From Paraburkholderia phytofirmans PsJN (GTDB lineage Bacteria; Pseudomonadota; Gammaproteobacteria; Burkholderiales; Burkholderiaceae): a stretch of 64,000 nucleotides of DNA. The stretch is from positions 2,790,001 through 2,854,000 of the forward strand of contig NC_010681.1 of assembly GCF_000020125.1 (NCBI RefSeq). Direction: 5' to 3'. Of the stretch, positions 1 to 9,146 are shown piece by piece (position 1 is the first letter of the stretch; the number at the start of each line of letters is the position of its first letter). The translations under genes were made by a program, and so were the position numbers. The notes beneath the pieces were generated by a model. The model made no database searches. It was not told the origin of the DNA and was given only the letters and a program-made list of their open reading frames with translations.

Positions 1-1
1 G

Positions 2-1936
2 TTCAGTCTCGCGCGCGGCACCAAGCCGCTCTTCGACAACACCACGTTCACCCTCAACCCCGGCGAGAAGGCCGGGCTGGTGGGGGCGAACGGCGCGGGC
101 AAGTCGACGCTGTTCGCCGTGCTGCTCGGCGAATTGCACGCGGACGGCGGCGATTTTTCGATCCCGCCGAACTGGCAGATCGCCCACGTCGCGCAGGAAA
201 CGCCCGCCGCGGACAAAACCGCCCTCGCCTACACGCTGGACGGCGACGCCGCCTTGCGCGTGATCGAAGCGGCGATTGCCGCCGCCTCCGCCGCGCACGA
301 CGGCGCGGCTGAAGGCGAAGCGCACGCCGCGTTCGCCGACGCCGACGGCTACACCGCGCCCGCGCGCGCCGAAGCCCTGCTGCTCGGCCTCGGCTTCACG
401 CTCGACCAGACCCGCGAGCCGGTCAGCAGCTTCTCGGGCGGCTGGCGCATGCGGTTGAATCTGGCGCAGGCGCTGATGTGCCGCTCCGATCTGCTGCTGC
501 TCGACGAACCGACCAACCACCTGGATCTCGACGCGATCGTCTGGCTGGAAGACTGGCTGGCCCGCTACCCCGGCACGCTGATCGTGATCTCGCACGACCG
601 CGAATTTCTCGATTCGGTCTGCAATGTCACGCTGCATCTGGAGCAGCAGCAGATCAAACGCTACGGCGGCAACTACTCGCAATTCGAAGTGCTGCGCGCG
701 CAGCAGATCGCGCTGCAGCAAAGCGCGTACGAGAAACAGCAGCGCACGGTCGAGCATTTGCAGAGCTACATCAACCGCTTCAAGGCACAGGCCACCAAAG
801 CGCGCCAGGCGCAGAGCCGCGTCAAGGCGTTGGAAAAGATGGAACTGATCGCGCCGGCGCACGCGTCCTCGCCATTCACGTTCGAATTCCGCACGCCCGA
901 TTCCGCACCGAACCCGATGATGGTGATGGAAGACGTGCGCTGCGGTTACCGTAGCGAGGGCGAACCCGTTGTCGAGATTCCGATCGTCGATCACGTCATG
1001 CTGTCGATCCAGAACGGTCAGCGCATCGGGCTGCTCGGCGCGAACGGCCAAGGCAAGTCCACGCTGATCAAGACGCTTGCCGGCACGCTCGAGGCGCTCG
1101 GCGGCCATGTGCGCGAAGGCAAGGGGCTGCGGATCGGCTACTTCGCGCAGCATCAGCTCGAAACACTGCGTCCGGACGACACCCCGTTGCAGCACCTCGC
1201 GCGTCTCGCACCGGACACGCGCGAGCAGGAATTGCGCGACTTCCTCGGCAGCTTCAATTTTTCCGGCGAGATGGCGACGTCGAAAATCGCACCCTTCTCC
1301 GGCGGAGAAAAGGCCCGCCTCGCGCTCGCGCTGATCATCTGGCAAAAGCCGAACCTGCTGCTTCTCGACGAACCGACCAACCACCTGGACCTCGAAACGC
1401 GTCACGCGCTGACCATGGCGCTCGCGCAGTTCGAGGGCACGCTGATTCTGGTGTCGCACGACCGGCATCTACTGCGCGCCACCACGGATCAATTCATGCT
1501 GGTCGCGAAACATCGACTGCAGGAATTCGATGGCGACCTCGACGACTATCGCGACTGGCTGCTCCAGCATGCGGCTGAGCAACGCGCGGCGCTCAAGGCG
1601 GGCGCGGCGTCGAGCGGCGCGAATGGCGGTGATGGCGCGGACAACGGCGTGAACCGCAAGGAACAGCGGCGCCTCGAGGCGGAAACGCGTCAGAAGCTTG
1701 CGCATCTGAAAAAACCGCTGCAAAGCCGGATCTCGAAGATCGAGAAGGAAATGGACGCGCTCAACGCGGAGAAGGCGACGCTCGATGCGTTCGTCGTCGA
1801 TCCGGCGAGTTATGAGCCCGAGCAGAAAAGCAAACTGACGGAGGCGATTCGCCGTCAGGCAGATGTGAACGCGCGCCTCGAAGCGCTCGAAGCCGAATGG
1901 CTCGAGACTCACGAGGAACTCGAACAAATCGGCTAG
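2..1936 (+). CDS. yheS: ABC-F family ATPase, YheS-like (5' end outside window)
   Basis: Cytoplasmic ABC-F protein with two ATP-binding cassettes and no membrane segment. The reading frame is open from base 2, so the true start lies upstream; the GTG at 80 is inside the first Walker A motif and cannot be the start. Seen (numbering from base 2): Walker A GANGAGKST near residue 28, signature SGGWRMRL near 144, Walker B LLLLDEPTNHLDL near 165, a charged linker, second Walker A GANGQGKST near 346, signature SGGEKARL near 434, a second LLLLDEPTNHLDL near 453, then a charged coiled-coil C-terminus. The linker segment around LQSYINRFKAQATKARQAQS and the overall order match E. coli YheS closely. ABC-F proteins are thought to act on ribosomes; the precise role of YheS is less certain. 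Confidence 0.93.
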   Translation, partial: FSLARGTKPLFDNTTFTLNPGEKAGLVGANGAGKSTLFAVLLGELHADGGDFSIPPNWQIAHVAQETPAADKTALAYTLDGDAALRVIEAAIAAASAAHDGAAEGEAHAAFADADGYTAPARAEALLLGLGFTLDQTREPVSSFSGGWRMRLNLAQALMCRSDLLLLDEPTNHLDLDAIVWLEDWLARYPGTLIVISHDREFLDSVCNVTLHLEQQQIKRYGGNYSQFEVLRAQQIALQQSAYEKQQRTVEHLQSYINRFKAQATKARQAQSRVKALEKMELIAPAHASSPFTFEFRTPDSAPNPMMVMEDVRCGYRSEGEPVVEIPIVDHVMLSIQNGQRIGLLGANGQGKSTLIKTLAGTLEALGGHVREGKGLRIGYFAQHQLETLRPDDTPLQHLARLAPDTREQELRDFLGSFNFSGEMATSKIAPFSGGEKARLALALIIWQKPNLLLLDEPTNHLDLETRHALTMALAQFEGTLILVSHDRHLLRATTDQFMLVAKHRLQEFDGDLDDYRDWLLQHAAEQRAALKAGAASSGANGGDGADNGVNRKEQRRLEAETRQKLAHLKKPLQSRISKIEKEMDALNAEKATLDAFVVDPASYEPEQKSKLTEAIRRQADVNARLEALEAEWLETHEELEQIG

Positions 1937-2009
1937 CGGCACGCTGTTGCAGGTCCGCGCCGGCATCGACGGGAGCTTGGCTTTGTCATCCACGACATCA
2001 TCGGTTTCA

Positions 2010-3323
2010 ATGCCAGGGGCGTCGGCTGGGTCATTGGCGACGGGTTCGGCCGGGTCGTCTGCTAACCCGTCGGCGACGGCTTCGGCCGCGTCTCCGGCGG
2101 CTGCTTCGGCCGGGGGTTCGGCTGCCGCATCTTCGGGTACCCCTTCGGCCGCATCCTCGGGCACTTCACGGGCCGCATCTTCGGCTACTTCACGGTCCAA
2201 GTCTTCGGCCACTTCACCCGCATCGGGCTCGGCCGCTTCGCCGACCGCCTCCGCGCCGCCCGCGCTACAGGGTCTGCGCGTGCTCGACCTCACGCGCCTG
2301 CTGCCGGGCCCGGTCGCCGCCTTGCGGCTTGCCGAACTGGGCGCCGACGTGCTGAAGATCGAAGCCCCCGGCGCGGGCGACCCCACCCGCACGATGATGC
2401 AATCGTCGAGCGATCGCGTGGCCGGGCGGCCCGGCGCGTTTTACCGGCTGGTGAATCGCGGCAAGCGCGAGACGCGCCTCGACCTCAAGTCCGAAGCGGG
2501 ACGCAACGTGCTGTGCGCGCTTGCCGCCGAAGCGGACGTGCTGATCGAGAGTTTCCGGCCCGGCGTGATGGAGCGGCTGGGCCTCGGCTACGAAACGCTG
2601 CACGCGCTCAATCCGCGGCTGGTTTACTGCGCAATCAGCGGATACGGCGCGAGCGGTCCATTCGTCGACCATGCGGGACACGATCTGAACTACATCGGCT
2701 ACGCCGGCGTGCTCGATCAACTGGCGGGCCGTGACGGCGCGCCCATCCTGCCGAATTTCCAGATTGCCGACCTGCTCGGCGGCGCGCTGAGCGCGGTCAC
2801 GCAGATCCTCGCGGCGCTGTGGCATGTTTCGCGCGGCGGCGAGGGCCGCTTCGTCGATGTCTCCATGACACATGTCACTTACGCGCACAACGTGGTGGCT
2901 CAGGTATCGCTCGCCAATGATGGCGTGGCGCCCGGCGTCGGCGCCGGGCTGCTGAATGGCGGCGTGCCCTGCTACAACCTGTACCGCACGCTCGATAACC
3001 GCTGGCTCGCGGTCGGCGCACTTGAACTGAAGTTCTGGGAAACGCTCTGCATGGCGCTCGACCGGCCCGAGTGGGCCACGCGCCATTGGAGTCTCGGCCA
3101 GGCGATCGGCGGCCCGGACGCCGCCGCGCTCACGCAAGAACTCGCCGATGTGATCGGCAAGCGTCCGCTGGAAGAATGGGTTTTGCTGCTGGAGCCGCTC
3201 GACTGCTGTGTGTCGCCGGTGCTGACGGCGGCGGAAGCCGCGCGTCATCCGCTGTTCAATCCGCAGGCTTACGAGACGGCGGGCGCGGACGGTGCAGACG
3301 AGAAAGACAGGTTGATCACCTAG
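2010..3323 (+). CDS. CaiB/BaiF CoA-transferase family, alpha-methylacyl-CoA racemase-like
   Basis: Family III CoA-transferase fold. The conserved part begins at about residue 87 (LQGLRVLDLTRLLPGP). A His in a GHDLNY motif (residue 224) and an Asp in IADLLGG (residue 254) lie 30 residues apart, the spacing of the catalytic His/Asp pair of alpha-methylacyl-CoA racemases, so racemisation of 2-methyl-branched acyl-CoA is a reasonable inference. The first ~85 residues are Ala/Ser/Thr/Gly low complexity, partly made of 8-residue repeats. The only in-frame ATG upstream of the domain is at 2010; a TTG at 1947 is the alternative. Neither has a clear Shine-Dalgarno sequence. It follows the ABC-F gene by 73 bases. 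Family and catalytic pair are well supported; start and substrate are not. Confidence 0.85.
   Translation: MPGASAGSLATGSAGSSANPSATASAASPAAASAGGSAAASSGTPSAASSGTSRAASSATSRSKSSATSPASGSAASPTASAPPALQGLRVLDLTRLLPGPVAALRLAELGADVLKIEAPGAGDPTRTMMQSSSDRVAGRPGAFYRLVNRGKRETRLDLKSEAGRNVLCALAAEADVLIESFRPGVMERLGLGYETLHALNPRLVYCAISGYGASGPFVDHAGHDLNYIGYAGVLDQLAGRDGAPILPNFQIADLLGGALSAVTQILAALWHVSRGGEGRFVDVSMTHVTYAHNVVAQVSLANDGVAPGVGAGLLNGGVPCYNLYRTLDNRWLAVGALELKFWETLCMALDRPEWATRHWSLGQAIGGPDAAALTQELADVIGKRPLEEWVLLLEPLDCCVSPVLTAAEAARHPLFNPQAYETAGADGADEKDRLIT
2135..2230 (+). repeat. 24-bp in-frame tandem repeat in the CoA-transferase N-terminus
   Basis: Four consecutive 24-base units (2135-2158, 2159-2182, 2183-2206, 2207-2230), each starting GG and ending TC, with a shared core like CTTCACGG-CCGCATCTTC. 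They encode the 8-residue pattern T-S-R-A-A-S-S-A and variants. More diverged GGCTTCGGCC-type copies extend on both sides, from about 2030 to 2260. Confidence 0.75.
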
Positions 3324-3545
3324 GGCGCGGGTGAATTGGTTTCGCGGGCCGGCCGGGGCTCATCGGCAAACGGCGTTTGATATGAAGCGCATTTGCTCCC
3401 GTTAGCCTGACCGGGCTCACTCGTCGCGTTGGCGGAGTTGCCCACGTCGGACCATTTGCGGCATTGGCCTCAAGTGACATGACCGGCCACTTGGGCACAA
3501 AACCGATCACCAACCCCGCACCCGCAAGTGCACGCCCCGGAGCCG
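3324..3545. other. Convergent intergenic space
   Basis: 222 bases between two convergent genes. No ORF with good support, no strong hairpin-plus-T terminator and no repeat was seen. Confidence 0.5.
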
Positions 3546-3824
3546 TTAGCGCCGCGCGACCGTCTGCCGCGGCAACGTCTGACGCGGTGTCTTTTCGTCG
3601 TCGTACAGCACATGCTTGCGGCCTTCCACATGACGGTTGATCGTCGCGCGGACTTCGGCGGGCGTGGCGTCTTCCGCCACCACGCGCCGGGATATCTGCC
3701 CCGCCGTGTCGATCCACTCGACAATCCGGCAAGCGCCGCCCCATGGCTGGTGAATAGGCGCGGAGACGCGGCAGCCGCGCACCTGTATCGGCCGTTCGGC
3801 TCCGGTTTCATGTGACTGTTTCAA
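3546..3824 (-). CDS. Small DUF2866-like protein
   Basis: 92-residue protein without signal peptide or membrane segment. The core, from CRVSAPIHQPWGG through RRVVAEDATPAEVRATINRH, resembles the Burkholderia-restricted DUF2866 family as I remember it; no function is known. The start is a TTG at 3824, preceded on the minus strand by AAAAAGGA at a good distance. An ATG a few bases downstream is in another frame and does not give this sequence. It lies 143 bases downstream of radA on the same strand. The C-terminus is basic (RQTLPRQTVARR). Confidence 0.7.
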   Translation of the reverse strand: MKQSHETGAERPIQVRGCRVSAPIHQPWGGACRIVEWIDTAGQISRRVVAEDATPAEVRATINRHVEGRKHVLYDDEKTPRQTLPRQTVARR

Positions 3825-3967
3825 GGCGCGATCCTTTTTCGGGCATCAGAAGGGATGCAAACCCTTGCAGCTTAGGAAAAAGGAATGTCGGGTAGGTTAC
3901 AGCCAATATGGGGATATTTACCGCCCATTACGGAACGTCGGGCGCCGCCAGGACGCCCGAACCCCGT

Positions 3968-5344
3968 CTATTCAAGCGTGCGGACCCGGTCGATGGCCTG
4001 TTCGATCCGCTCGACCGCAACGACCTGTAAGCCTTCGATCGGCTGTTTCGGCGCATTGGCCTTGGGAATCACCGCAACCGAAAAGCCCAGCTTGGCGGCT
4101 TCCTTCAGGCGCTCCTGACCGCGCGGCGACGGCCGGATCTCGCCGGCGAGGCCCACTTCCCCGAACACCACCAGCCCCTTGGGCAGCGGCTTGTTGCGCA
4201 TGGACGAATGAATCGCGAGCAGCACGGCCAGGTCGGCGGCGGGCTCGGTGATCTTCACGCCGCCCACCGCGTTCAGGAACACGTCCTGATCGAAACACGC
4301 AATGCCGGCATGCCGGTGCAGCACCGCCAGCAGCATCGCGAGCCGGTTCTGCTCCAGGCCGACCGCAAGACGGCGCGGATTCGGCGCGTTGGCCGAGTCC
4401 ACGAGGGCCTGCACTTCGACCAGCAGCGGCCGCGTGCCCTCCTGCGTCACCAGCACGCATGAGCCTGGCACCGACTGCTCGTGCTGCGACAGAAACAGCG
4501 CCGACGGATTGGCCACGCCGCGCAAGCCGCGCTCGGTCATGGCGAACACGCCGAGTTCGTTGACCGCGCCGAAGCGGTTCTTGATCGCGCGCACCAGACG
4601 ATACGAGGAATGCGTGTCGCCCTCGAAGTACAACACCGTGTCGACGATGTGTTCGAGCACGCGCGGCCCGGCCAGCGCGCCTTCCTTGGTCACGTGGCCG
4701 ACCATGATGATGGTGGTGCCCGACTGCTTGGCAATGCGCGTGAGTTGCGCCGCGCATTCGCGCACCTGGGCGACCGAACCCGGCGCTGAAGTCAGCGCGT
4801 CGGAATAGACCGTTTGGATCGAGTCGATCACCGCGACATCGGGCCGCTGCTCGGAGATCGTCGCCTGGATTTTTTCGAGCTGGATTTCCGCCAGCAATTG
4901 CAGCTCGCTTGCCTTCGAACCCGGCTCCAGCAACGAAAGCCGTTGCGCGCGCAACGCAATTTGCGCAGCCGACTCTTCGCCGCTGATATAAAGCGCGCGT
5001 TTGTCGGCAGCGATTTCCGCGAGCGATTGCAGCAGCAGCGTCGATTTGCCGATGCCCGGATCGCCGCCGATCAGCACCACGCCGCCCGGCACGAGACCGC
5101 CGCCGAGCACGCGGTCGAACTCGCTCACCCCGGTGGAAAAGCGCGGCACATCGGATGCCTCGATATCGGCGAGACGGCGCACCGGCGCGCTCTTCGCGAG
5201 CGCCTGGAAACGGTGCGTGGACGGCGCTTCCGCCACCGACTCGACCAGCGTGTTCCACGCATTGCACGAGGGGCACTGGCCGGCCCATTTCGGCGATTGC
5301 CCGCCGCATTCACTGCAGATGTACAACGTTTTGGGTTTTGCCAC
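3968..5344 (-). CDS. radA: DNA repair protein RadA/Sms
   Basis: RecA-like ATPase that processes recombination intermediates and promotes branch migration. Seen in 458 residues: an N-terminal four-cysteine zinc finger (C10, C13, C24, C27), Walker A GDPGIGKS at 94-101, the RadA-specific KNRFG motif near residue 255, and a C-terminal Lon-protease-like domain (through VFGEVGLAGEIRP). Length matches the family. The start gives the standard MAKPKTLYICSECG N-terminus. It is 90 bases downstream of alr on the same strand, so co-transcription is possible. Confidence 0.97.
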   Translation of the reverse strand: MAKPKTLYICSECGGQSPKWAGQCPSCNAWNTLVESVAEAPSTHRFQALAKSAPVRRLADIEASDVPRFSTGVSEFDRVLGGGLVPGGVVLIGGDPGIGKSTLLLQSLAEIAADKRALYISGEESAAQIALRAQRLSLLEPGSKASELQLLAEIQLEKIQATISEQRPDVAVIDSIQTVYSDALTSAPGSVAQVRECAAQLTRIAKQSGTTIIMVGHVTKEGALAGPRVLEHIVDTVLYFEGDTHSSYRLVRAIKNRFGAVNELGVFAMTERGLRGVANPSALFLSQHEQSVPGSCVLVTQEGTRPLLVEVQALVDSANAPNPRRLAVGLEQNRLAMLLAVLHRHAGIACFDQDVFLNAVGGVKITEPAADLAVLLAIHSSMRNKPLPKGLVVFGEVGLAGEIRPSPRGQERLKEAAKLGFSVAVIPKANAPKQPIEGLQVVAVERIEQAIDRVRTLE

Positions 5345-5434
5345 GCGTTATTGCCTGTGTTGCTGTTCTTTGGATTGAAACGCTTGCTGCGGGGCCTGGC
5401 GCGCGCCCGGGTTGCGTGCCTCGGTTGCGGGCCT

Positions 5435-6505
5435 TTACTCCGCCCGCACCGGTACGCGCGGCGCCACGGCGCACATCAGCTCATAGCCGATGGTGCCGCA
5501 CGCCTGCGCGACGTCATCGATCGGCAGCGAGGTACCCCACAGTTCGACGCGCGAGCCGACGTTGGCGGTCGGCACCGGCGTCAGGTCGACGGTGAGCATG
5601 TCCATCGAGACGCGCCCGACGACCCGCGTGCGCACGCCGTCGACGATCACCGGCGTGCCCTCCGGCGCGACACGCGGATAGCCGTCCGCATAGCCGCACG
5701 CCACCACGCCGATGCGCATCGACCCGCGCGCCTTGAACGACGACCCGTAGCCGACCGTATGACCTTCGCTGAGCGTCTGCACGGCGATCAGTTCCGAGGC
5801 GAGCGTCATGGCGGGCTGCAGGCCGGTGCCTTCGATCGCCGCCGTGACGCCGGACGGCGACGCGCCGTACATGATGATGCCCGGTCGCACCCAGTCGAAG
5901 TGCGTGGCCGGATGCCACAACGTGGCCGCCGAGTTGGCGAGGCTGCGCGCGCCGGCAATGCCTTGCGCGCCGCGCTCGAACGCCTGCACCTGATAGTCCA
6001 CGCCGCGATCGCCGTCGGCGTCCGAGAAATGGGTCATCAACGTGATCTGGCCGACGCCTTGGGCAGCGCGCGCCCGTTCCCACGCGGCGCGGAACTTCTC
6101 CGGCGTGTAACCGAGGCGATTCATGCCGGTGTTCATCTTCAACTGGATATTGACCGGTTTGGACAGACGCGCCATTTCGAGCATGCGCAACTGTTCGTCC
6201 GAATGCAGCGCGGTGGTCAGGCTGTAGCGGTCGATCACGTCGATATCGGTCGGACGAAAGAAGCCTTCGAGCAAAAGAATCGGGCCGGCCCAGCCCAATT
6301 CACGCAACTTCACGGCTTCTTCGAGGTCCAGCAACCCAAAGCCGTCGGTTGCGCGCAGGCCCGGAAAAACGCGTGCAAGGCCGTGCCCGTAGGCGTTGGC
6401 CTTGACGACGGCCCAGATTTTCGATTTCGGCGCGTAGCGCCGGGCAACGGCGAGATTATTGGCGAGAGCGGAGGTATGAATCGTGGCTGAGAGCGGGCGC
6501 GGCAT
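5435..6505 (-). CDS. alr: Alanine racemase
   Basis: PLP enzyme interconverting L- and D-alanine in the cytoplasm, supplying D-Ala for peptidoglycan. In 356 residues the PLP-binding lysine is K35 in [10 protein letters not shown], and the catalytic tyrosine lies near residue 252 in the TVGYGSSF segment. Length and the absence of a signal peptide fit the DadX/Alr family. No dadA lies beside it, so whether it is the biosynthetic or the catabolic isozyme cannot be decided here. It is divergent from lplT with a 221-base intergenic region and precedes radA. Confidence 0.96.
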   Translation of the reverse strand: MPRPLSATIHTSALANNLAVARRYAPKSKIWAVVKANAYGHGLARVFPGLRATDGFGLLDLEEAVKLRELGWAGPILLLEGFFRPTDIDVIDRYSLTTALHSDEQLRMLEMARLSKPVNIQLKMNTGMNRLGYTPEKFRAAWERARAAQGVGQITLMTHFSDADGDRGVDYQVQAFERGAQGIAGARSLANSAATLWHPATHFDWVRPGIIMYGASPSGVTAAIEGTGLQPAMTLASELIAVQTLSEGHTVGYGSSFKARGSMRIGVVACGYADGYPRVAPEGTPVIVDGVRTRVVGRVSMDMLTVDLTPVPTANVGSRVELWGTSLPIDDVAQACGTIGYELMCAVAPRVPVRAE

Positions 6506-6726
6506 GGGATATTTTCGTAAAGACGCTTGCGAATCAGCGGCTTACAGGGCGTTTTCAGCGCTCCGTAGCCCGCTGGGCGGTGCGATCAAGGATTCTGCTA
6601 GTCCGAATCCATCTATTTTCATGATATAAAGCCGTGCGCACAACCCATTTCGACGAACGGCATAAGCCCGGACGCTCAACCAGCGGCCGGGGCGGACAGA
6701 CCGCAGCGAGGACAGCATCGCATCAG

Positions 6727-8034
6727 ATGAAAAAAGGTTTTTACACCATCATGGCCGCGCAGTTTTTTTCGTCGCTGGCCGACAATGCGCTTCTGATCGC
6801 TGCTATCGCACTGCTGAAAGATCTTCACGCCCCGAACTGGATGACGCCGCTGCTCAAGCTGTTCTTTGTGCTGTCGTACGTCGTTCTCGCCGCCTTCGTG
6901 GGCGCCTTCGCCGACTCCCGTCCGAAAGGACGCGTGATGTTCATCACCAACACCATCAAGGTGCTCGGTTGCATCACGATGCTGGTGGGCGCGCATCCGC
7001 TGCTCGCGTATGGGATCGTCGGCTTCGGCGCGGCGGCCTACTCGCCCGCCAAATACGGCATTCTCACCGAGCTGCTGCCGCCTGACCGGCTGGTCGCCGC
7101 GAACGGCTGGATCGAAGGCACCACTGTGGGCTCGATCATTCTCGGCACTGTGCTAGGCGGCGCGCTCATCAGCCCGCACATTGCCGCGCCGATCCTGCGG
7201 CACCACATTCCCTCGGTCAACACGCCCGCCGAAGCCGCGATGCTGGTCATCATGGCCATCTACGTGGTCGCCGCGCTGTTCAATCTGCGCATTCCCGACA
7301 CCGGCGCGCGCTATCCGAAACAGGAACGCGGCCCGATCAAACTCGTCACCGATTTCGCCGACTGTTTCCTCGTGCTGTGGCGCGACAAGCTCGGCCAGAT
7401 TTCGCTTGCCGTCACCACGCTCTTCTGGGGCGCGGGCGCAACGCTGCAATTCATCGTGCTGAAGTGGGCCGAAGTGTCGCTGAACATGTCGCTCTCCGAA
7501 GCGGCCATTCTGCAGGCGGTGGTGGCCGTGGGCGTGGCGGCCGGCGCGATTTTCGCAGCCTCGCGCGTGCCGCTGAAGAAGTCGCTCTCGGTATTGCCGG
7601 TCGGCATCATGATGGGCATTGCCGTGATGCTGATGGCGTTCTACACGCGCGACCTGTTCCCCGCGCATTGGGGCATCTATTTCGGCCGCTTGCATGTGCC
7701 GGGCTATCTGATCGTCGCGTACATTTTCCTGATGATCGTCGGCGGCCTGTCGGGCTTTTTTGTCGTGCCGATGAACGCGCTGCTGCAGCATCGCGGGCAC
7801 GTGCTGCTGTCGGCCGGTCACTCGATCGCCGTGCAGAACTTCAACGAAAACCTCTCCGTGCTCGTGATGCTGTGCCTCTATGCCGTGCTGGTGTGGCTCG
7901 ATGTGCCGGTCACGGCGGTGATCGTGCTGTTCGGGACCTTCGTCTGCGTGATGATGTGGTTCGTGATGCGGCGCCACCAGGCCAACCAGCGCGCGTTCGA
8001 CTCGGTCGCGCTGATCGGCGAAGTCAAGCACTGA
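6727..8034 (+). CDS. lplT: Lysophospholipid transporter LplT, copy 1
   Basis: Major-facilitator inner-membrane protein of 435 residues with about 12 hydrophobic segments. LplT flips lysophospholipids from the outer to the inner leaflet for re-acylation. The N-terminus MKKGFYTIMAAQFFSSLADN, the SPAKYGILTELLP loop and the AGHSIAVQNFNE segment are typical. The frame is open upstream, but the ATG at 6727 gives the conserved N-terminus. A close paralogue lies at 52097-53395. No aas (acyl-ACP synthetase), the usual partner, is adjacent; thiD follows by 59 bases. An AT-rich TATAAA at 6625-6630 could be part of a -10 element. Confidence 0.92.
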   Translation: MKKGFYTIMAAQFFSSLADNALLIAAIALLKDLHAPNWMTPLLKLFFVLSYVVLAAFVGAFADSRPKGRVMFITNTIKVLGCITMLVGAHPLLAYGIVGFGAAAYSPAKYGILTELLPPDRLVAANGWIEGTTVGSIILGTVLGGALISPHIAAPILRHHIPSVNTPAEAAMLVIMAIYVVAALFNLRIPDTGARYPKQERGPIKLVTDFADCFLVLWRDKLGQISLAVTTLFWGAGATLQFIVLKWAEVSLNMSLSEAAILQAVVAVGVAAGAIFAASRVPLKKSLSVLPVGIMMGIAVMLMAFYTRDLFPAHWGIYFGRLHVPGYLIVAYIFLMIVGGLSGFFVVPMNALLQHRGHVLLSAGHSIAVQNFNENLSVLVMLCLYAVLVWLDVPVTAVIVLFGTFVCVMMWFVMRRHQANQRAFDSVALIGEVKH

Positions 8035-8093
8035 TCCGCGGCGGGCTGTGCGCTCATGTCGCGGCCCGCGCCTTCCTCCTTCCTCGCTTTGCC

Positions 8094-8900
8094 ATGACTC
8101 AACCGATTCCCAATGTGCTGACGATCGCCGGTTCCGATTCCGGCGGCGGCGCCGGCATTCAGGCCGACCTCAAGGCTTTCTCGGCGCTCGGCGCGTACGG
8201 CGCGAGCGTGATTACCGCGCTCACGGCGCAGAACACGCGCGGCGTCACCGCGATTCACGCGCCGGACCCCGGCTTCATTACCGCACAACTCGACACGGTG
8301 TTCGACGACATCCGCATCGACGCCGTGAAGATCGGCATGCTGGCGAACGCGCCGATCGCGCGCGCGGTCGCTGACGCGCTGCGCCGGCACAAGCCGAAGC
8401 ACATCGTGCTCGACACGGTGATGATTTCGAAGAGCAACCACGCGTTGCTGCTGCCGGACGCGGTCGCTGCGGTGCGCGACGAATTGCTGCCGCTCGCCGA
8501 TCTGCTGACGCCCAATCTGCCGGAAGCGGCCGCGTTGCTCGGCGTGCAAGCCACGACCGATGAAGCCGGCATGGTCGAGCAAGGCGAAGCGCTGCGCGCG
8601 CTCGGCGCACGCGCGGTGCTGATGAAGGGGGGCCATTTGAGCGCGACGGATAGTCCGGACTGGCTCGTGCAGGACAGCGGCACGCTTCGTTTAGGCGGGC
8701 CGCGGGTGCCGGTGAAGAATACGCATGGGACAGGCTGCACGCTGTCGTCGGCGATTGCGGCGCTGATTCCGCAGCGTGGGGATCTGGCGAGCGCGGTCGC
8801 CGATGCGAAGCTGTATTTGACCGGCGCGCTGCAGGCGAGCGATCGGCTGGACGTCGGCGGCGGCGTGGGGCCGGTGCATCATTTTTATCGGTGGTGGTGA
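8094..8900 (+). CDS. thiD: Hydroxymethylpyrimidine/phosphomethylpyrimidine kinase
   Basis: ThiD phosphorylates HMP and then HMP-P, making the pyrimidine pyrophosphate half of thiamine. 268 residues of ribokinase-like fold: N-terminal TIAGSDSGGGAGIQADLKAF substrate loop, VKIGML, MISKSNHALL, and the C-terminal anion-hole motif NTHGTGCTLSSAIAA with the expected Cys. The longer open frame upstream overlaps lplT; ATG 8094 is chosen because it gives the family N-terminus. No other thiamine gene and no recognisable THI-box precede it, so it probably shares the lplT transcript. Confidence 0.95.
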   Translation: MTQPIPNVLTIAGSDSGGGAGIQADLKAFSALGAYGASVITALTAQNTRGVTAIHAPDPGFITAQLDTVFDDIRIDAVKIGMLANAPIARAVADALRRHKPKHIVLDTVMISKSNHALLLPDAVAAVRDELLPLADLLTPNLPEAAALLGVQATTDEAGMVEQGEALRALGARAVLMKGGHLSATDSPDWLVQDSGTLRLGGPRVPVKNTHGTGCTLSSAIAALIPQRGDLASAVADAKLYLTGALQASDRLDVGGGVGPVHHFYRWW

Positions 8901-9146
8901 GCGCGGCTGGGCGTAGTAGTGGTCTGGCTGCGTTCGCCTAGTCCAAGGGGCTTGGCCGATGTTTGTGCGGCGCTTGCGCGTAGTAGCGGGCCCGCGGCGT
9001 TGCCCGGCCCTAGTGCGTACTTTTATCGATGCTGGAGAGGGTTTTGTGCGTCTCAGCCGACAGGCTACGTTCGTCGAGCCTGCGCGTTGGCCTTGGCCTT
9101 TTCATCGCCTCTGGCCCTGGCCCGCCTCTTTCCCGTTCACCCACCG
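8901..9146. other. Convergent intergenic space
   Basis: 246 bases between the ends of thiD and the DUF1853 gene. GC-rich; no convincing ORF, terminator or repeat was seen. Confidence 0.5.

Noticed and set aside
1469..2392. A 307-codon Ala/Glu-rich minus-strand frame opposite the ABC-F and CoA-transferase genes
   Set aside because: It is the antisense reading of GC-rich coding DNA and its repeats; it overlaps two well-supported genes and has no family signature.
3470..3811. A 113-codon frame overlapping the DUF2866-like gene, starting with ATG
   Set aside because: It is out of frame with the family-like sequence, which begins at a TTG with a better Shine-Dalgarno.
8035..8093. THI-box riboswitch before thiD
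   Set aside because: Only 59 bases separate lplT from thiD, and nothing resembling the conserved thiamine pyrophosphate aptamer core was seen.
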